Positions 9,965-21,301 of a stretch of 64,000 nucleotides of DNA are shown here, one piece after another. The DNA is from Hyaloraphidium curvatum (lineage: Eukaryota; Monoblepharomycota; Hyaloraphidiomycetes; Hyaloraphidiales; Hyaloraphidiaceae): positions 248,001-312,000 of the forward strand of contig JAIVFI010000006.1 of the NCBI GenBank assembly GCA_025558095.1, read 5' to 3'. Position numbers and translations under genes: made by a program. The notes beneath the pieces are model-generated. The model made no database searches. It was not told where the DNA came from and saw nothing but the letters and a program-made list of their open reading frames with translations. Position 1 is the first letter of the stretch. Each line of letters starts with the position of its first letter.

Positions 9965-11787
9965 TCACTGACCCCTACCGTCCCTCTCCCTCTCCACCTC
10001 CTCCCTCAGCGACCTCGCAAACGCCTGCAGCTCCCCGAACGCCGGCTTGGCCCTCTCCTCGGGGGGCAGCACGCCCGCGAGGTCCTCGATGCGGTTGCCC
10101 TGCCGGTCCACGCCGCGCACGCCGTGCGCGAGCTTGCCCACCGTCAGCACGGAGAGGTCGTCCTCGAGCTGGCGGTAGTACTTGATGGCCCGGTCCAGGT
10201 CGCCCAACGTCTGTTTCGGCAAGTCAGCGGGTCGCTCGGCGGCGGGGTTGCCCATCCGCAGGTCACACCCACCCGGAACATGGATCCCAGGATCGTCGAC
10301 ACCGACGCCAGGCACTCGGTGCACCCCACCGCGTTGGGAACCCCCGCATCCAGCGATTTGAGCGCCACCTCCCTCGCCTTTTCCCCGAACTCCTCGGCGC
10401 TCGCCGCGCCCATGCGGCCCGTGCTCGCGTACGTCTCCATGATCCCCGTGAGCTGCACCGCGAGCCCGCACGGGTCGTTGACGCCGTCGAGGTCAAGGAG
10501 GACGCCGTGCAGGCGGTACGAGAGGGAGCGGAGCAGGGCAGACGGGGAGAGCTCGGGGAACTTGGGCTGCTCGGCGGCTCCGCCGCGCGGGGGGTGGAGG
10601 GCGGGGTCGGAGGGGGCGGCGTCGAGGACGAAGAGGTACTCGGAGATGTTGTTGAAGGCGGTGATGAGGACGTTGCGGTTCTTGGTGGGGCGGAGGAAGG
10701 GGAGGAGCGGTGATTTCGGTGCCGAGGGCGCGTCGGGTGGCCCGCCGGCCTTGACTCCCGCGGCAGCCTCGTCCAGGAGCTTGCCAAAGTCGAGGGCGGC
10801 GATATCGCCAACCGCGGGTGCCAGAACCTCAACCCAGCCGAGATCGTTGTCGACCGTCTCGGGCGTCACAGCAGCATCGCTGCCGTCCTTGGCGAGGAAC
10901 GCGTTGGCGGCGCGCCGGTTCCACTGCAGCGCCCAATCGATGGCCTCCTGCTCCGTCGCCGTCTCGTCCATCATTTCGGCGCCGCCGGCGGCGTAGAGGG
11001 CGATTAGACCAGCGCGATCCAGGCGAGAGATGCGTGCGTCCTTGGGCTCCACCTTCCACGTTTTGCCGTCCTCCTCCAGGGCGGCGGGCGCCTTGACCAG
11101 AGACCAGAACAGGTTCTCGTACAGCTCCATCGCCTTTTTTCCGTTGCCCAGCCGGGACTCGAGGTTGGCCCACCGCATGATCAGCGCCGTGACCAGCTCG
11201 CCCTGGTGGTCGACGCCCTCCTCGACCGCCTTGCCGAGGGCGACGTAGTACCACTGTCCCGCCAGATGCGGTCTCCCGCCGGTCTCGAGCGCCATCGCGT
11301 TGAGCAGCGGGCGCCGCACCGACCGCGGGAACATTGCCAGCATCGGCGAGTCCAGCGTGCGCTGCACGAGGTACTCCTGCGCCAGCCGCACAGCCGACGG
11401 GCCGAGCAGCAGCCCGACGATCAGCACGACGAATGCGGGATGGAAGTACCACGGCCGCGGCGGCCTGGGCGGCGGGGCGGCGGGCTCGGGTGCCGGGGCC
11501 GGCTGCCCCGCGCCGGGCGCCTCCTTCGCCTCGTACGCGAAGCCGCGCCTAGAGATCCAAGCATTCGATAGGATGTCCCGGCAGATGGCCGGCGACGGGG
11601 CCGGGAAACGCCCGGCGGGCGGCGCGGGCAGCGCCCATCTCGCCGGAGCGGAACGCGTCGAGAACGCGGCGGCGGAGCACGGCGCGGCCCGCAGCAACGA
11701 CGTCCGCAGCAGAGACGCCCTCGGAGGAAAGCACGCCGGCGCGATCTGGCCGCGCGCCGCGGCTAGGAGCCGGCACGTCGCGGACAT
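9965..11787 (-). CDS. mitochondrial inner-membrane TPR-like protein
   Basis: Exons 11787-10273 and 10210-9965 with a 62-nt GTGGGT...CAG intron, giving 586 residues. The N-terminus is rich in arginine, serine and alanine with almost no acidic residues, like a mitochondrial presequence. A single membrane segment follows near residue 125 (YFHPAFVVLIVGLLLGP). The rest is helical with TPR-like stretches (GNGKKAMELYENLFWSL; LGDLDRAIKYYRQLE). The layout resembles fungal Mgr3-type adaptors of the i-AAA protease, but this is a weak assignment and another TPR protein of the inner membrane is equally possible. Confidence 0.6.
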
Positions 11788-12038
11788 CGTGGAGGTCCAA
11801 GTTCACCCGGCGCGGCGACGATCATATGCACTCCGCGCCGCCCTCCTCCACAAGATCTGGGGCCGTCTCGCAAAGCACACCGCTCATCCGATCAAAAGTA
11901 GAAGCGCTACATGGTTGCATCCCAGTGCCAAAAGATCGAGATGTGAAGGCACCTGCACGCCTACACACCCGCCCAAGATCCACGCGTCCACCCGCCCAAG
12001 ATCGACCCTTCCACCCGCTCGAGATAACCGGGTACCCC

Positions 12039-14480
12039 TCAGGCCGCGCCCTTCTTCTCCAGCTGGTCCAGCACCCTCCTCAGCAGCCCCTCCAGCTCGC
12101 CCACCTGCTTCGCCCGCACCTCCGCGATCTCCTCGAGCTTCCTCACCGCCCCCTGCAGGCCCCCCAGCACCCGATCCACCTGGTCCGCGAACCCGTGGAA
12201 CTTTTCCTGCCGATCCTCCATCCGGTCCAGCCGCTCGATCACCCGCCTGCCGAGGTCCTTGTCCTCGTCCTGCGTCTCGACCTCGTCCGCGTCGTCGGAG
12301 TCCTGCGACACGATCCGCAGCGACCCAACCTGCTCCGCGCGCGCCAGCGCCGAGACGGGCGGCGGGGAGACGGTCTCGTAGACGGCGATCAGCAGCGCGA
12401 AAGGGAAGGTGACGACGGTCCACACGACCGCCTCGAGGGGCTTGAAGAACGGGAAGGGGCGCAGAGGGAACATGAGCACGTCGAAGAGGTTCAAGGGAGG
12501 GAAAAAGGGGCGGTCGTCGGCCTGCTTCCAGAGCTCCAGCACCCGCACGGCGAACTGGTACTCGTACAGCGTGTCGGCGTTGTCGACGATCGATGCATAC
12601 GACGAGTTGAAGATGGCTGGCGTGACATGTCAGCGCCGTCCCCATGCAGCGCCAAGCAACGCTACCCACCGATGAGCAGGTTCATGAGCACGATCCCCGC
12701 GACCGCGAGCCAGCACATGAACAGCACCGGCCCGTAGATCGGGTGGTACGTCTCGGCCATGTCGTAGTCGGCGGCCTGGAGCACCGCCTTGAGCAGGAAG
12801 TTGATGGTGCTTCCCGGGGCCAGCGCCGGGTTCAGCCCCACGACTGGCATGCGCGACACGTCAGCCCGCATGCCCGGCGGCGGGGCCACCGACACCCACA
12901 GGTCTGCGCGAACCCCACGAGCACGAGGGCGAAAAGCACCAGGAACAGCAGCGAGTCCTTGAGCATCGCCTTGGTGATGAGCATGCTCGTGCCCATGTAG
13001 CGGTACCCCGAGAAGATGGAGAGCATGCGGCACCACAGGAAGATGGCGTTGATGCTGACGAGGTCGTCTGCGGGGCAGATCGCGGTCAGCAGAAGCCACG
13101 AGCAGGCAGATGGGGTTTGCGCACAGGCCATGTCGTTGTAGTACGCTAGGCGGCCGCTGTCGGTCTGGTTGATGGCGTACATCCGGATCGCGAAGGCGGT
13201 GATGAAGATGCCGTACATCTGCGAGGTGCGTGAGCGTCCGTTGCGGCACACGGCAGGGGAAGGCTCACGATGGCGTCCAGGCCGTTCCACAGGTTGAGGA
13301 AGTAGATCGACAGGCCGACCTGCGCGGCCTGGTAGAGCTCGTGGAGGAAGTAGGCGATGGCTTGGGCCCACTGCGATGAAAGTCAGGCTCCCACAGCGTG
13401 CGCGCGGCGCCGGCGCGCCCGTACCATCAGCCACTCCTCGATCTGCGGGTACTTGTCGCGCCCGTTGACGACCAGGGTGAAGTTGAACACGAAGATGGCG
13501 AACACGCCGATCTCGATGAAGTACTGGTAGCGCGGGATACGGAGCCGCCCGTCCAAGATGCCGCCGAAGCCGACGTCCTGCTGCGTAGCCGCGCGGTAGG
13601 TGGGCAGCATGTGCGTCGGCCGAAGCATGAGCTGCCAGGGCGAGGGCGGAGGTGTCAGAATCACAGAGCCGGCAAGCCCCGTTCGGAGACCCACCGAACC
13701 CCGCCAGATCTCGTCAATGCAGTCCTGGACCGCCACGTCGGCTAGGAAATGGTCCGCCTTGATCTCCACCGCCTTTTCCAGGGCCGACGACACCGGCAGG
13801 AGGTACGCCCCGCCGTCCGCGGTCATGATGAGGTTCTGGTTCCCGTCCTCGCCCGGCGAGAACATGGGCAGGTAGCCCTGCCCGTACTCGAAGCCGAAGA
13901 GGCGGACCAGGTTGCGGTACGTGTCGGTCCTCTGGATCCGCTCCGTGAAGGTGAGCTGCCGCCCGACCTCGGTCCCGTCGGCGCGGTACTGCGTCGTCCG
14001 CCGCCAGGGACGCTTCTCCCGGCTCTGAGGCGGCTCGATGACCTCGATGGGGTCCGGCCATTTGTTCGCCAGCACCCAGACGAAGAGCTCGCCCCTGTCC
14101 GAGTAGGTGTGGACCAGCTCCTGGGCCAGCGACTCGGCGTAGGCGGCGCGGGACTCGTTCAGCTGCTTCTTGAACTCGTCCGCGTCCGCCTTGAGCTGCG
14201 CCCGCTCCATGCACACCAGGGCGACGAACACGGCCGCCAGCCCCGCCGCGTCGCGCGCCTCGTCGACGACACTTTGCGGAATCGAGATGCCGACGCGAAG
14301 ATCGGGGTCGATGGGCCGCCGCACGCGCCGGCAGATGAGCGCGTACACGTCGGTAACGGCGGAGACCATGGAAGGCGGAACGCGGGGTCTCTCGCGGGGG
14401 GCATCGTCGTCGCGTTCGGCGGGCGGCGGCGCGTCGTGCGGCGAGTCGGCGATGGAGACGGAACTGCTGGGCGCCGACAT
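12039..14480 (-). CDS. Yvc1-like TRP calcium channel
   Basis: Five exons: 14480-13425, 13370-13269, 13218-12900, 12843-12670 and 12616-12039; introns of 54, 50, 56 and 53 nt. The joined product is 742 residues, close to yeast Yvc1 (675). A long cytosolic N-terminus is followed by six membrane segments. The pore region (FLLKAVLQAADYD, then VLFMCWLAVAGIVLMNLLI) and the AIFNSSYASI stretch restored across the last intron match the fungal vacuolar TRP family. The C-terminus ends in a coiled coil (QVDRVLGGLQGAVRKLEEI). In fungi Yvc1 releases calcium from the vacuole under osmotic or mechanical stress; the same role here is inference. Confidence 0.82.
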
Positions 14481-14737
14481 GGCTCCGGAAGGTTCGATGG
14501 ACGCGTCTGTGGCGCGTCTGTCGGGATGTCGGGCGGCGGGGTCGACAGCTGGCGGACGGGCGGCTTCTTCAGGGTCGTCTCCCTTCCGCCCTCCTCACAC
14601 GATCAGAAGCCTATTGGAGGTACGGATGATCAATGCATCAGAAGAGCATGCATTAAAAATCATCGCCTGTTCAATTCGATGCCTGCAGCTCGCGGCGATC
14701 GTCGCACCCCGTCTCCTTTACACTTTCTCGCACGCGG
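14481..14737. other. intergenic, TRP-channel promoter region
   Basis: About 260 bp between the channel start and the stop of the glucosaminidase gene. It is AT-richer near 14620-14690. No gene seen. Confidence 0.45.
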
Positions 14738-16084
14738 TTAGGACAGCACATGGAGCCAGAGGCCTTCGGGGACGCGGAGCACTTCGAGGTGACGGATGGG
14801 CACGTGGGAGCACAGGAGCTCGGGCACACGCCGCATGTGGAGGGGGCCGCCGCTGGTTCCGTGATGCACGAAGCTGCACGGAAACCTATAGTACCGTCTG
14901 CTCCCTCTTCTACTCCTTGCATTGTCATGTCACGGACCCCTGTTCTCAACACGGAAGACCCGCGGCCCCTCCCACCCCGGCCGCATCACCGTGTACGCAA
15001 ACTCCCACCCCGCAGGTCCCCAGCTCGCGCCCCCGACGTGCCCGCTCCTGTCCATGAGCACCAAGCCCGCATGCAGTCCCGCCGCCTCCCGCTCGCCGAG
15101 GCGTGAAACGATGTGGTCCAGGACGTGCGCGAGGATGGCTTCCAGGCGCGCCGATCGGTCCGGATCTTCGCCGTGCAGGGGCGGATTCTTCCGTTCGAGG
15201 AGCAGCACCGCATGATGGCACGGCAGGAACCTCAGCAGCACGTCCCCGTCCCCTGTCGCCCCGCACGCGCCCGCGCGGTCGTCCGCGTAGCCCCCGCTGC
15301 CCGGGATCGCGGCGTCCCCCACGCGGCCGGGGATCTTGAACGCCGCGCCGTTGGTGGAGGTCGCAACGGCGAGATGGCCGGCGCCGTCGAGGGCGAGGAT
15401 GGAGATGGTGTCGTGGGACGGGTGGGGGGAGTTGGGCGGCAAGAAGTGGTGGTGTGGGTCAGGCTGGTGGGAAAGCGCATGCGCTGTCAGGGTGTCCAGC
15501 TTGTGATAGGGCCCGCAGGATTCGCTCGGGTCCGGAAACACGCGTCCGGCCTTCCAGAAATTGGGCCTGCACTTGTTTTCGCCCCTCCACCGCGCCCAAT
15601 CTGCATCGCTCTCCGGGGTTCGCAGCCGGTCGTCCCCGTGACCCATCTGCCGCGCGAACCCGGCCGCCCCGCAGAGAATCGAGTGCTCCGTCCGCTCGAG
15701 CACGTCCCTCGCCAGCGCCGCCGCGTTCCTGGTTGCGCTCGTGGCCATTACCGAGCCCACGGACACGTCGCGCCCGTCGACGACCATCGCGTCCAGCGCG
15801 ACTTCGCCGTCCTCGTCGGGATGGCCGCCGTATCCGACGCTCCCGTCGCACTGGGCCTTCTCGCAGACCGAGGCGCCGAGCACCACGGCGTCGATTGCCG
15901 CCGTGGTGTAGGGGACGGAGGGCGGATCGCCGACGCGTCCGAAGGCGGCGGCGACCGCGTCGACAAAGGGCCACGTGGCGGCTACGACTGGCGGCCGTGC
16001 CTCATGTGTAATGTCCTCGTGAGCAGAACATTGCAGTATGAATTGGAGCAGACAAGCAGCTAGAAAGGAGATTCGGGGGGCCAT
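14738..16084 (-). CDS. AGA: N4-(beta-N-acetylglucosaminyl)-L-asparaginase
   Basis: Exons 16084-14934 and 14873-14738 joined by a 60-nt intron (GTGACA...CAG), 428 residues. It begins with a signal peptide (ISFLAACLLQFILQC). The N-terminal nucleophile hydrolase motif HDTISILALDG places the catalytic threonine at residue ~226, exposed by autocleavage. The GlcNAc-Asn pocket motif STNGAAFKIPGRVGDAAIPG follows. The enzyme cleaves the GlcNAc-asparagine link during glycoprotein breakdown in lysosome or vacuole. The second exon (FVHHGTSGGPLHMRRVPELL...) keeps the frame open but lies beyond the usual family end, so the C-terminal ~45 residues are less certain than the rest. Confidence 0.85.
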
Positions 16085-16340
16085 GCTTGGATGAGGACCA
16101 CGGGATCGACCATCGCCAGCGCTGCAACGCTTCGTCGATCCACTTCGCTCCGTTGGTCAAAGAGCTGGGGGACATCCTGAAACACTATCGGTTCTAGGAA
16201 CTCGCCTTTCCAAACGAGGTCCGTAGTAGATTCGTTTTGCCCATTCCGATTGTACGCCGATACTCGGAGTTACAGCTCCCGTTCCACCGGCTGCGCATTT
16301 TCGCTATGCGCGCTCCCCGGATACTTCCACTCCACGTCAA

Positions 16341-17163
16341 TCAGGCCACGTTCTGGTTGAGCGCCTTCAGACCGTTGACTAGGTCCTTCTCGTTTACGCC
16401 GTTACAGGGCACGTGGAAGAGCAGGCGCTCCTTGGAGCTCTCGTGCAAGATGGAGAGGACCGCGGATATGTCGTTGAACTTCACGGTCTTGGCCGAAGGA
16501 ATGACCTCGAAGAGATCTGCTCCATGCATTCCGATTAGCGGCGACCACCAGGTCCCACCTAGCTCATTCTCGTACGGACCATCCACATTGCTAACCCGGA
16601 GCAAAGCCCTCTCTCGTGAACCTCCGAAGGCGTATCACCTTCCTCACAAGCACGCCGGGATCCTCGGGGTCGTCATGGCTCTTGAAAATGTGCTGGAACG
16701 CAGTGCTGGAAGAGGCGTTCAACTTCCCTGCACAGTCTACCGCGCTCGCCAGTTCTCACCACGCATAGGCCGTCTTGTCCTTGAAGCCCGTGCGGTCAAG
16801 TCTGTCTTCCATGGCCATGCGCGCCGACCGAACCGCCGACATGGAGAAATGGTCCTCGACGGGCACAGCAGCTTGGACGCCGGGGCCGGCCACCACTGCG
16901 AGATTGCTTTCCTGGTTCGTCACCCCCGCGGCGTGGCCGACGGCGGTCGAGGGCGTGATTGGGGAGAGTGGCGCGTCGTTGTCCGGGCTGCGAGCGTTGC
17001 GGTCAGAGGGGCGCGTCGGCAGCCGCGGCACTGGCCCACTGCGTGGCCATCGTTTCAGTAGGCGCGAGAAGATGTGGCGATGGCGGCGGACGTGTTCGAA
17101 GATGGCCGCGATGCGGGCAAAAGCGCCTCTTGACCCTCTTGGCCGGGAACGAGTCATCACCAA
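16341..17163 (-). pseudogene. broken or unresolved reading frames, AT-richer
   Basis: This stretch is visibly less GC-rich than its neighbours. On the minus strand three coding-like pieces lie in different frames: one ending KDKTAYAW (17163-16756), one through KLNASSSTAFQHIFKSH (about 16710-16610), and one from GTWWSPLIGMHGADLFEVI to a stop at 16341. Normal 50-60-nt introns do not join them; the available GT-AG pairs are only about 25-35 nt apart. I read it as a decayed gene, or a gene whose exon structure I cannot solve. The GMHGADLFEVI piece faintly recalls GT61-type enzymes, but I do not assign a function. Confidence 0.35.
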
Positions 17164-17470
17164 CGCGAGGGCGCCAATTGTAGGTCCCGATCGACGCTGG
17201 AACGGATCCAGCTAGACGGATTCCCGGAGCATAGTCGCGTTAGCATTCAGACAGAGAGTTCGTTATCGATAGAGGATGGTCGAGGCCGGATGCGTGCGAT
17301 CGGCGGAGAAGCCTTTCTCTCGTCGACATTGCATGAGGCGAGTTCACGAGAACATAAACCTCATCATCTGGAACAATTGACGAGCAAGCAATACAATTAA
17401 CGCAATGAACATTAACTCCCCACTTAACCACTCTTGGGAACTAAACCACCGTCCGCCGCGAACTCGCCTT
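17164..17470. other. AT-richer intergenic, nothing recognised
   Basis: About 300 bp continuing the AT-richer stretch up to the stop codon of membrane-family copy B. A 63-codon minus frame at 17240-17431 is too short and patternless to support as a gene. Confidence 0.45.
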
Positions 17471-19025
17471 TCAGGGCACCGGGCACACATTGTCCACGAC
17501 CATGCTCACCCCCGCCGACCTCAGCACGGACCACAGCGCCGCCGCGATCGTCACCACCGTGACCACAAACACCCTCACCGTCCCCAGCCCAACGCGGCTC
17601 CCCGCGAACCGCGCGCTGTTCCGCTCCGCCGTGGCCATGAGGAGCTCCAACTGCCTGTCGTGCGCGTCGGCGCGGGCCAGGGCGCGCGGGTCGGCGCCGT
17701 TGGGCGCGGCGGCGCACGCCTTGCGGAGGGCGAGGCGGGCAGAGACGTACAGGTCCACGAAGGCGTCGATCTGCGAGTTGCCGATGGCGAGGGGGACGAG
17801 CACGGCGAGCAAGTTCACGAGGAGGTACAGGAGGAAAATGGGGACGAAGGCCGGGATGCAGGAACCCCCGGCGACGGAAACGATGCCCCCGAGCGCGCAT
17901 CCCAGGAACATGATGGCGAAGCGGGTGAAAGAGTAGCCGACGGTTCGGGAGCGGCGTTTCCAGTTCTGCAGGTGAAGCAGTAAGGGGCGGTTGCTGCGCG
18001 CATCGCGGAGAAGACTTTACCTCTGCGATTCGCTCATGCAATTCGAGGTACGTTTCGACGGCGGGCGGCTCCGCGTCCGGCGCTCCGAGCTGGGCGCCGG
18101 GGTCGACGCTCTTTTTCAGCCTTTCGACCAGCTCGTCCAAAGCAAGGGTCATGGCGCGGCGCTGCAGGCGCTTGGCCAGCTTGAGCAAGGGGGCCGACTG
18201 TCCCAGGATCCCGTAAAGAAACGAAGACCCGTGCGCCGATAAAGATATGATGGCCAGCAAGCCCAGGATGGCCGTAAACCACGTTGTCCAGAAAACCGGC
18301 CCGAATGTGACGATGGCAGTGTAGTTCCAAGTGAACTGGATGGCGAGCAGCAAACTGCATTTGAGGCTGGATTCGCCCCAGTAGATCGCGCCCACTTCCG
18401 TCCCCACGCGGCTCAGGCACGTCGGACAAGCGCATTCAGGATCGTCGGGCACGTGGGTGAGCAGCAAGCTGGAGGGTTCGGCGGCAACGAACTCGCGGAA
18501 GCGGACGAGCAGGGCGACGGGCTGCCGCGAGTAGTCGCCGAGGTTCCGCGGATTGGAGGCTTCAATGACCGGTGCAAACTTGTCGATGTGCTGCATTATG
18601 AGCGCGCCGATAATGACCGCCAACGTCGCACCAACGGCGTAGCCGAGCTGCACGCGGGAAAACGTCTTGCCGTTCTCGACGGTGACCCCGCCGCCCGCAG
18701 GAATGAAAGCAAAGAGACAGGCAACAACGGCGGCAGGAAAACTATAAGGTAGAGTCGTGTAGAGTGCGACGATACGAATCGCCTTGTGCAGCGTCAGCGC
18801 GAGTGGATAGAACCGGACTGCGGCGCGAGTCACGGGTTCTGGTATCACAGCCAGCACCTCTGCAAGCGGCAGCCTCTCGGTGTCAGCGAGCTCGACGCTT
18901 CTGGGGTCTTCTTGCGCGGGCCCCGGGTCCTTGTCCGGCCTGTCGTCCGCGAGAAGAGCCGGAGGGGGAGCCGCCCCCGGCAAAAGCGCCGCCCACTCCC
19001 GCCGCGAAAACTTCACGGGAGACAT
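17471..19025 (-). CDS. multi-pass membrane protein, family copy B
   Basis: Exons 19025-18021 and 17965-17471; a 55-nt intron (GTAAAG...CAG) splits the conserved ETYLELH...NWKRRSR region, giving 499 residues. It is homologous to copy A at 1509 and copy C at 29013. N-terminal FSRREWAALLP, cysteine cluster DPECACPTC at residues 198-203, several hydrophobic segments (for example LLAIISLSAHG and PAFVPIFLLYLLVNLLAVLV) and a C-terminal SVLRSAGV...NVC block are shared. No known family recognised. Copies A and C appear uninterrupted here, so an intron was gained or lost after duplication. Confidence 0.78.
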
Positions 19026-19139
19026 AACGAGTGCCTCAGCTCAAGCTGCCATGGCCAGATTGGAGCAGCGCTGCCACTAGGAGTTCCGAGGACGGTCTGC
19101 TCCCTCCGATCGCGCGCGCCCTGATCGAGCCGTGCACAA
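19026..19139. promoter_or_regulatory. short divergent promoter
   Basis: Only 114 bp separate the start of membrane-family copy B (leftward) from the start of the phosphatase-fusion gene (rightward), so the two must share promoter DNA. No TATA-like element seen. Confidence 0.45.
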
Positions 19140-20763
19140 ATGGACTACCGCCCCGCGCTGGAGGTCTGCGTGGCGGCAGCGCGCGCGGCCGGCGCCCTGC
19201 TGCGCGCCGAGTTCCACCGCGCCGGCGGGCCGCGCGGCACGCTCTCGTCGGCGGGCTCGCACGGCGCAAAGGCCGCGGCCGACGACGCGTCCGAGGACCT
19301 CATCCGCCGCGCGCTCGCCGACAGCGCACCGTGCGGAGCGTGGACGTTCGTCGGCGAGGAGTCCGGCTCGCACGGCGCGCCCGCCGAGCACGTCGTGGTG
19401 TGCGACCCGAACGACGGCACGTCGCACTTCCTCAAGGCCGAGCGCGGGTCGGCCGTGTCGATCGGCGTGCTGCGCGGCGGGCAGCCCGTGCTCGGCGTCG
19501 TCTACGCGTTTGGATACCCGGACGACGCGGGCGACCTGGTCGCGTGGGCAGAGGGCTGCCCGCTCACGCGCAACGGCAAGGAGATCGAGGCGCCCAAGCT
19601 GGGAGACATCGCCTCCTTCGACGCCGCCCCCTCCTCCTCCCTGCCCCGCATGATCGCGCTCGTGCCCCGCTCCGTCGACCACCGCCGCCAGCCCGTGGCC
19701 CCCTTCCTCGGGCTGCCGTACGTCTCGCTCCCCTCGGTCGCCTACCGCCTCGCGCGGCTGGCCTGCGGCGACGGCGCGCTCTGCATCTCCCTGCACGGCC
19801 TGAGCTCCTGGGACGTGATCGCCGGACATGCGCTTGTCCGCGCCGCGGGAGGGACGCTGATGAACGACCGCGGGGTGGAGGTCACCTACGCGCCCGACGG
19901 GCGGTTCGCCGACCCGAGCATGGGCGCCTCCAGATCGTTCTTTGCCGGACCGCGGGCCGCCGTCGCACGCCTGCTGCAGGACCGGTCGCCGCAGTTCGCG
20001 GAGCTGCTGGACTTCATCAGGTCCAGGAAGGAGGTGCCGCGCGACCCGGCCCTGCGGCTCATCCCCGCGGTGCCCAAATCGCTGCGGTGCCCCGACCCCG
20101 CGAAGCTGTCGCGCGTGCAGGGCGCGCTGCTCGGGCTCGTTGCGGGCGGCGGCGCCGGGGACGGCCTTCTCCTCGCCAGGTGGGCACAAGCACGTCCTCC
20201 CGCCGCTGCATCCTCGGCTCACGTTCGGCCACAGATCCCTCGTCCACGCCAAATCCTGGTCCCCCGCCTTCTCCTGGCCCGACATGCAGCAGAACTGGCC
20301 CTCCCGCGCCGCCGTCCTCGGCATCTTCGGATCGCTCCTCCCCTCGGCCACGCCCCAATCTGCCGCCCTGCGCGCGGGGCGCGACTGCGCGAGCAAGAAG
20401 CCCGACAGGGAGCTGCCGGCGCGGTGCAGGGCGGTCGCCGCCGCGGTGTGCGCCGGGATACAGCAGGGCACGCTAATGGATGCGGCGGAGGCGGCGGCAA
20501 GGGAGCTCGGCAAGGAGATCGACGCCGGCGCGGGCGACGAAGCCGTGGTTGCCGCGATCGCCGGCCCCGATGCGCCGCGGCAGATCTCCGACGCGGTGCT
20601 CGGCGCCGTCTACGGGCTCGCCCGCTTCGGAGCGGACGTGCTCGTGGGCGCGCAGACGTTCCGCGATGGGCCTGAGGGGGGGTGGACCGCGGACGTGCTG
20701 GAGCTGGCCGAGGCGCTGGCGTTCGGCGGGAGGACGTGGGACGACGAGGAGGGGGGTAGTTGA
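19140..20763 (+). CDS. inositol-monophosphatase-like / ADP-ribosylglycohydrolase-like fusion
   Basis: Exons 19140-20179 and 20235-20763 (55-nt intron), 522 residues. Residues 1-~290 carry the inositol monophosphatase superfamily motifs: VGEES, CDPNDGTSHF and SSWDVIAGHALVRAAGG, which hold the metal ions. IMPase, Hal2-type 3'(2'),5'-bisphosphate nucleotidase and histidinol-phosphatase are all possible. After ~residue 320 a second domain starts with SRVQGALLGLVAG, like the opening of ADP-ribosylglycohydrolases, and continues with helical, alanine-rich sequence. The usual GDALG is altered (GGGAGDGLL), so the second domain may lack activity. One continuous gene is supported by the clean intron; the second-domain name is tentative. 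Confidence 0.72.
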
Positions 20764-21301
20764 CGCCAGGAGGGTGGTCGGCTGTAAACGCAGCTGGCCA
20801 CCGGCTTTCGGGACGAAGGAAAGACATGGTCGATGCTATCCAGTTCCCGTTGCAGTCTGAGAAGTCCGGGCAGCTCGAATAGGCGGATCTCCTAGGCCAC
20901 GGACCTCTGCGAACGTTCTCCAACGAAGTGCAGAGCTCGGGCACAGCGCTAGGGGACTCGATCACCGCGTAGCGGAGCTCGAGAAAGACTCTCGGGGAGC
21001 AAACGACAAAAGGACGGCTCGAGCGGTCAAGGTACGACATCTTCCGCCGTCGATCGACTCCATTATTATCTTCTACTTTGCCGTTTTCCGAGTGTCCGGA
21101 GCTTCGGAGTTGTCGAGCGTGAGCGCGGATCCCTCAAAAAGAGAGTAAACAAACAACCGTCGCTACCCCCCGAATCACGTCGTTTCAAGGTCGATTTCAT
21201 CTCTAATTGCCTACGGCAGGATCCCAAAGAACCCCTATCCTATGCGGCCGGCGCCTGGTCAAGCCCCTCCAGGCGTCCCGGTCTTTCCCACGCCGCCCCG
21301 A
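20764..21301. other. convergent intergenic, nothing recognised
   Basis: About 540 bp between two converging genes, AT-richer from 20870 to 21240. Probably 3' UTRs and terminators. No gene, repeat or RNA recognised. Confidence 0.5.

Noticed and set aside
9614-10996. 460-codon plus-strand frame
   Set aside because: Crosses an intergenic gap and an intron of the TPR-like gene; no recognisable sequence.
14671-14952. cysteine-rich 93-codon minus frame
   Set aside because: It overlaps the second exon of the glucosaminidase gene in another frame; that exon has the better composition.
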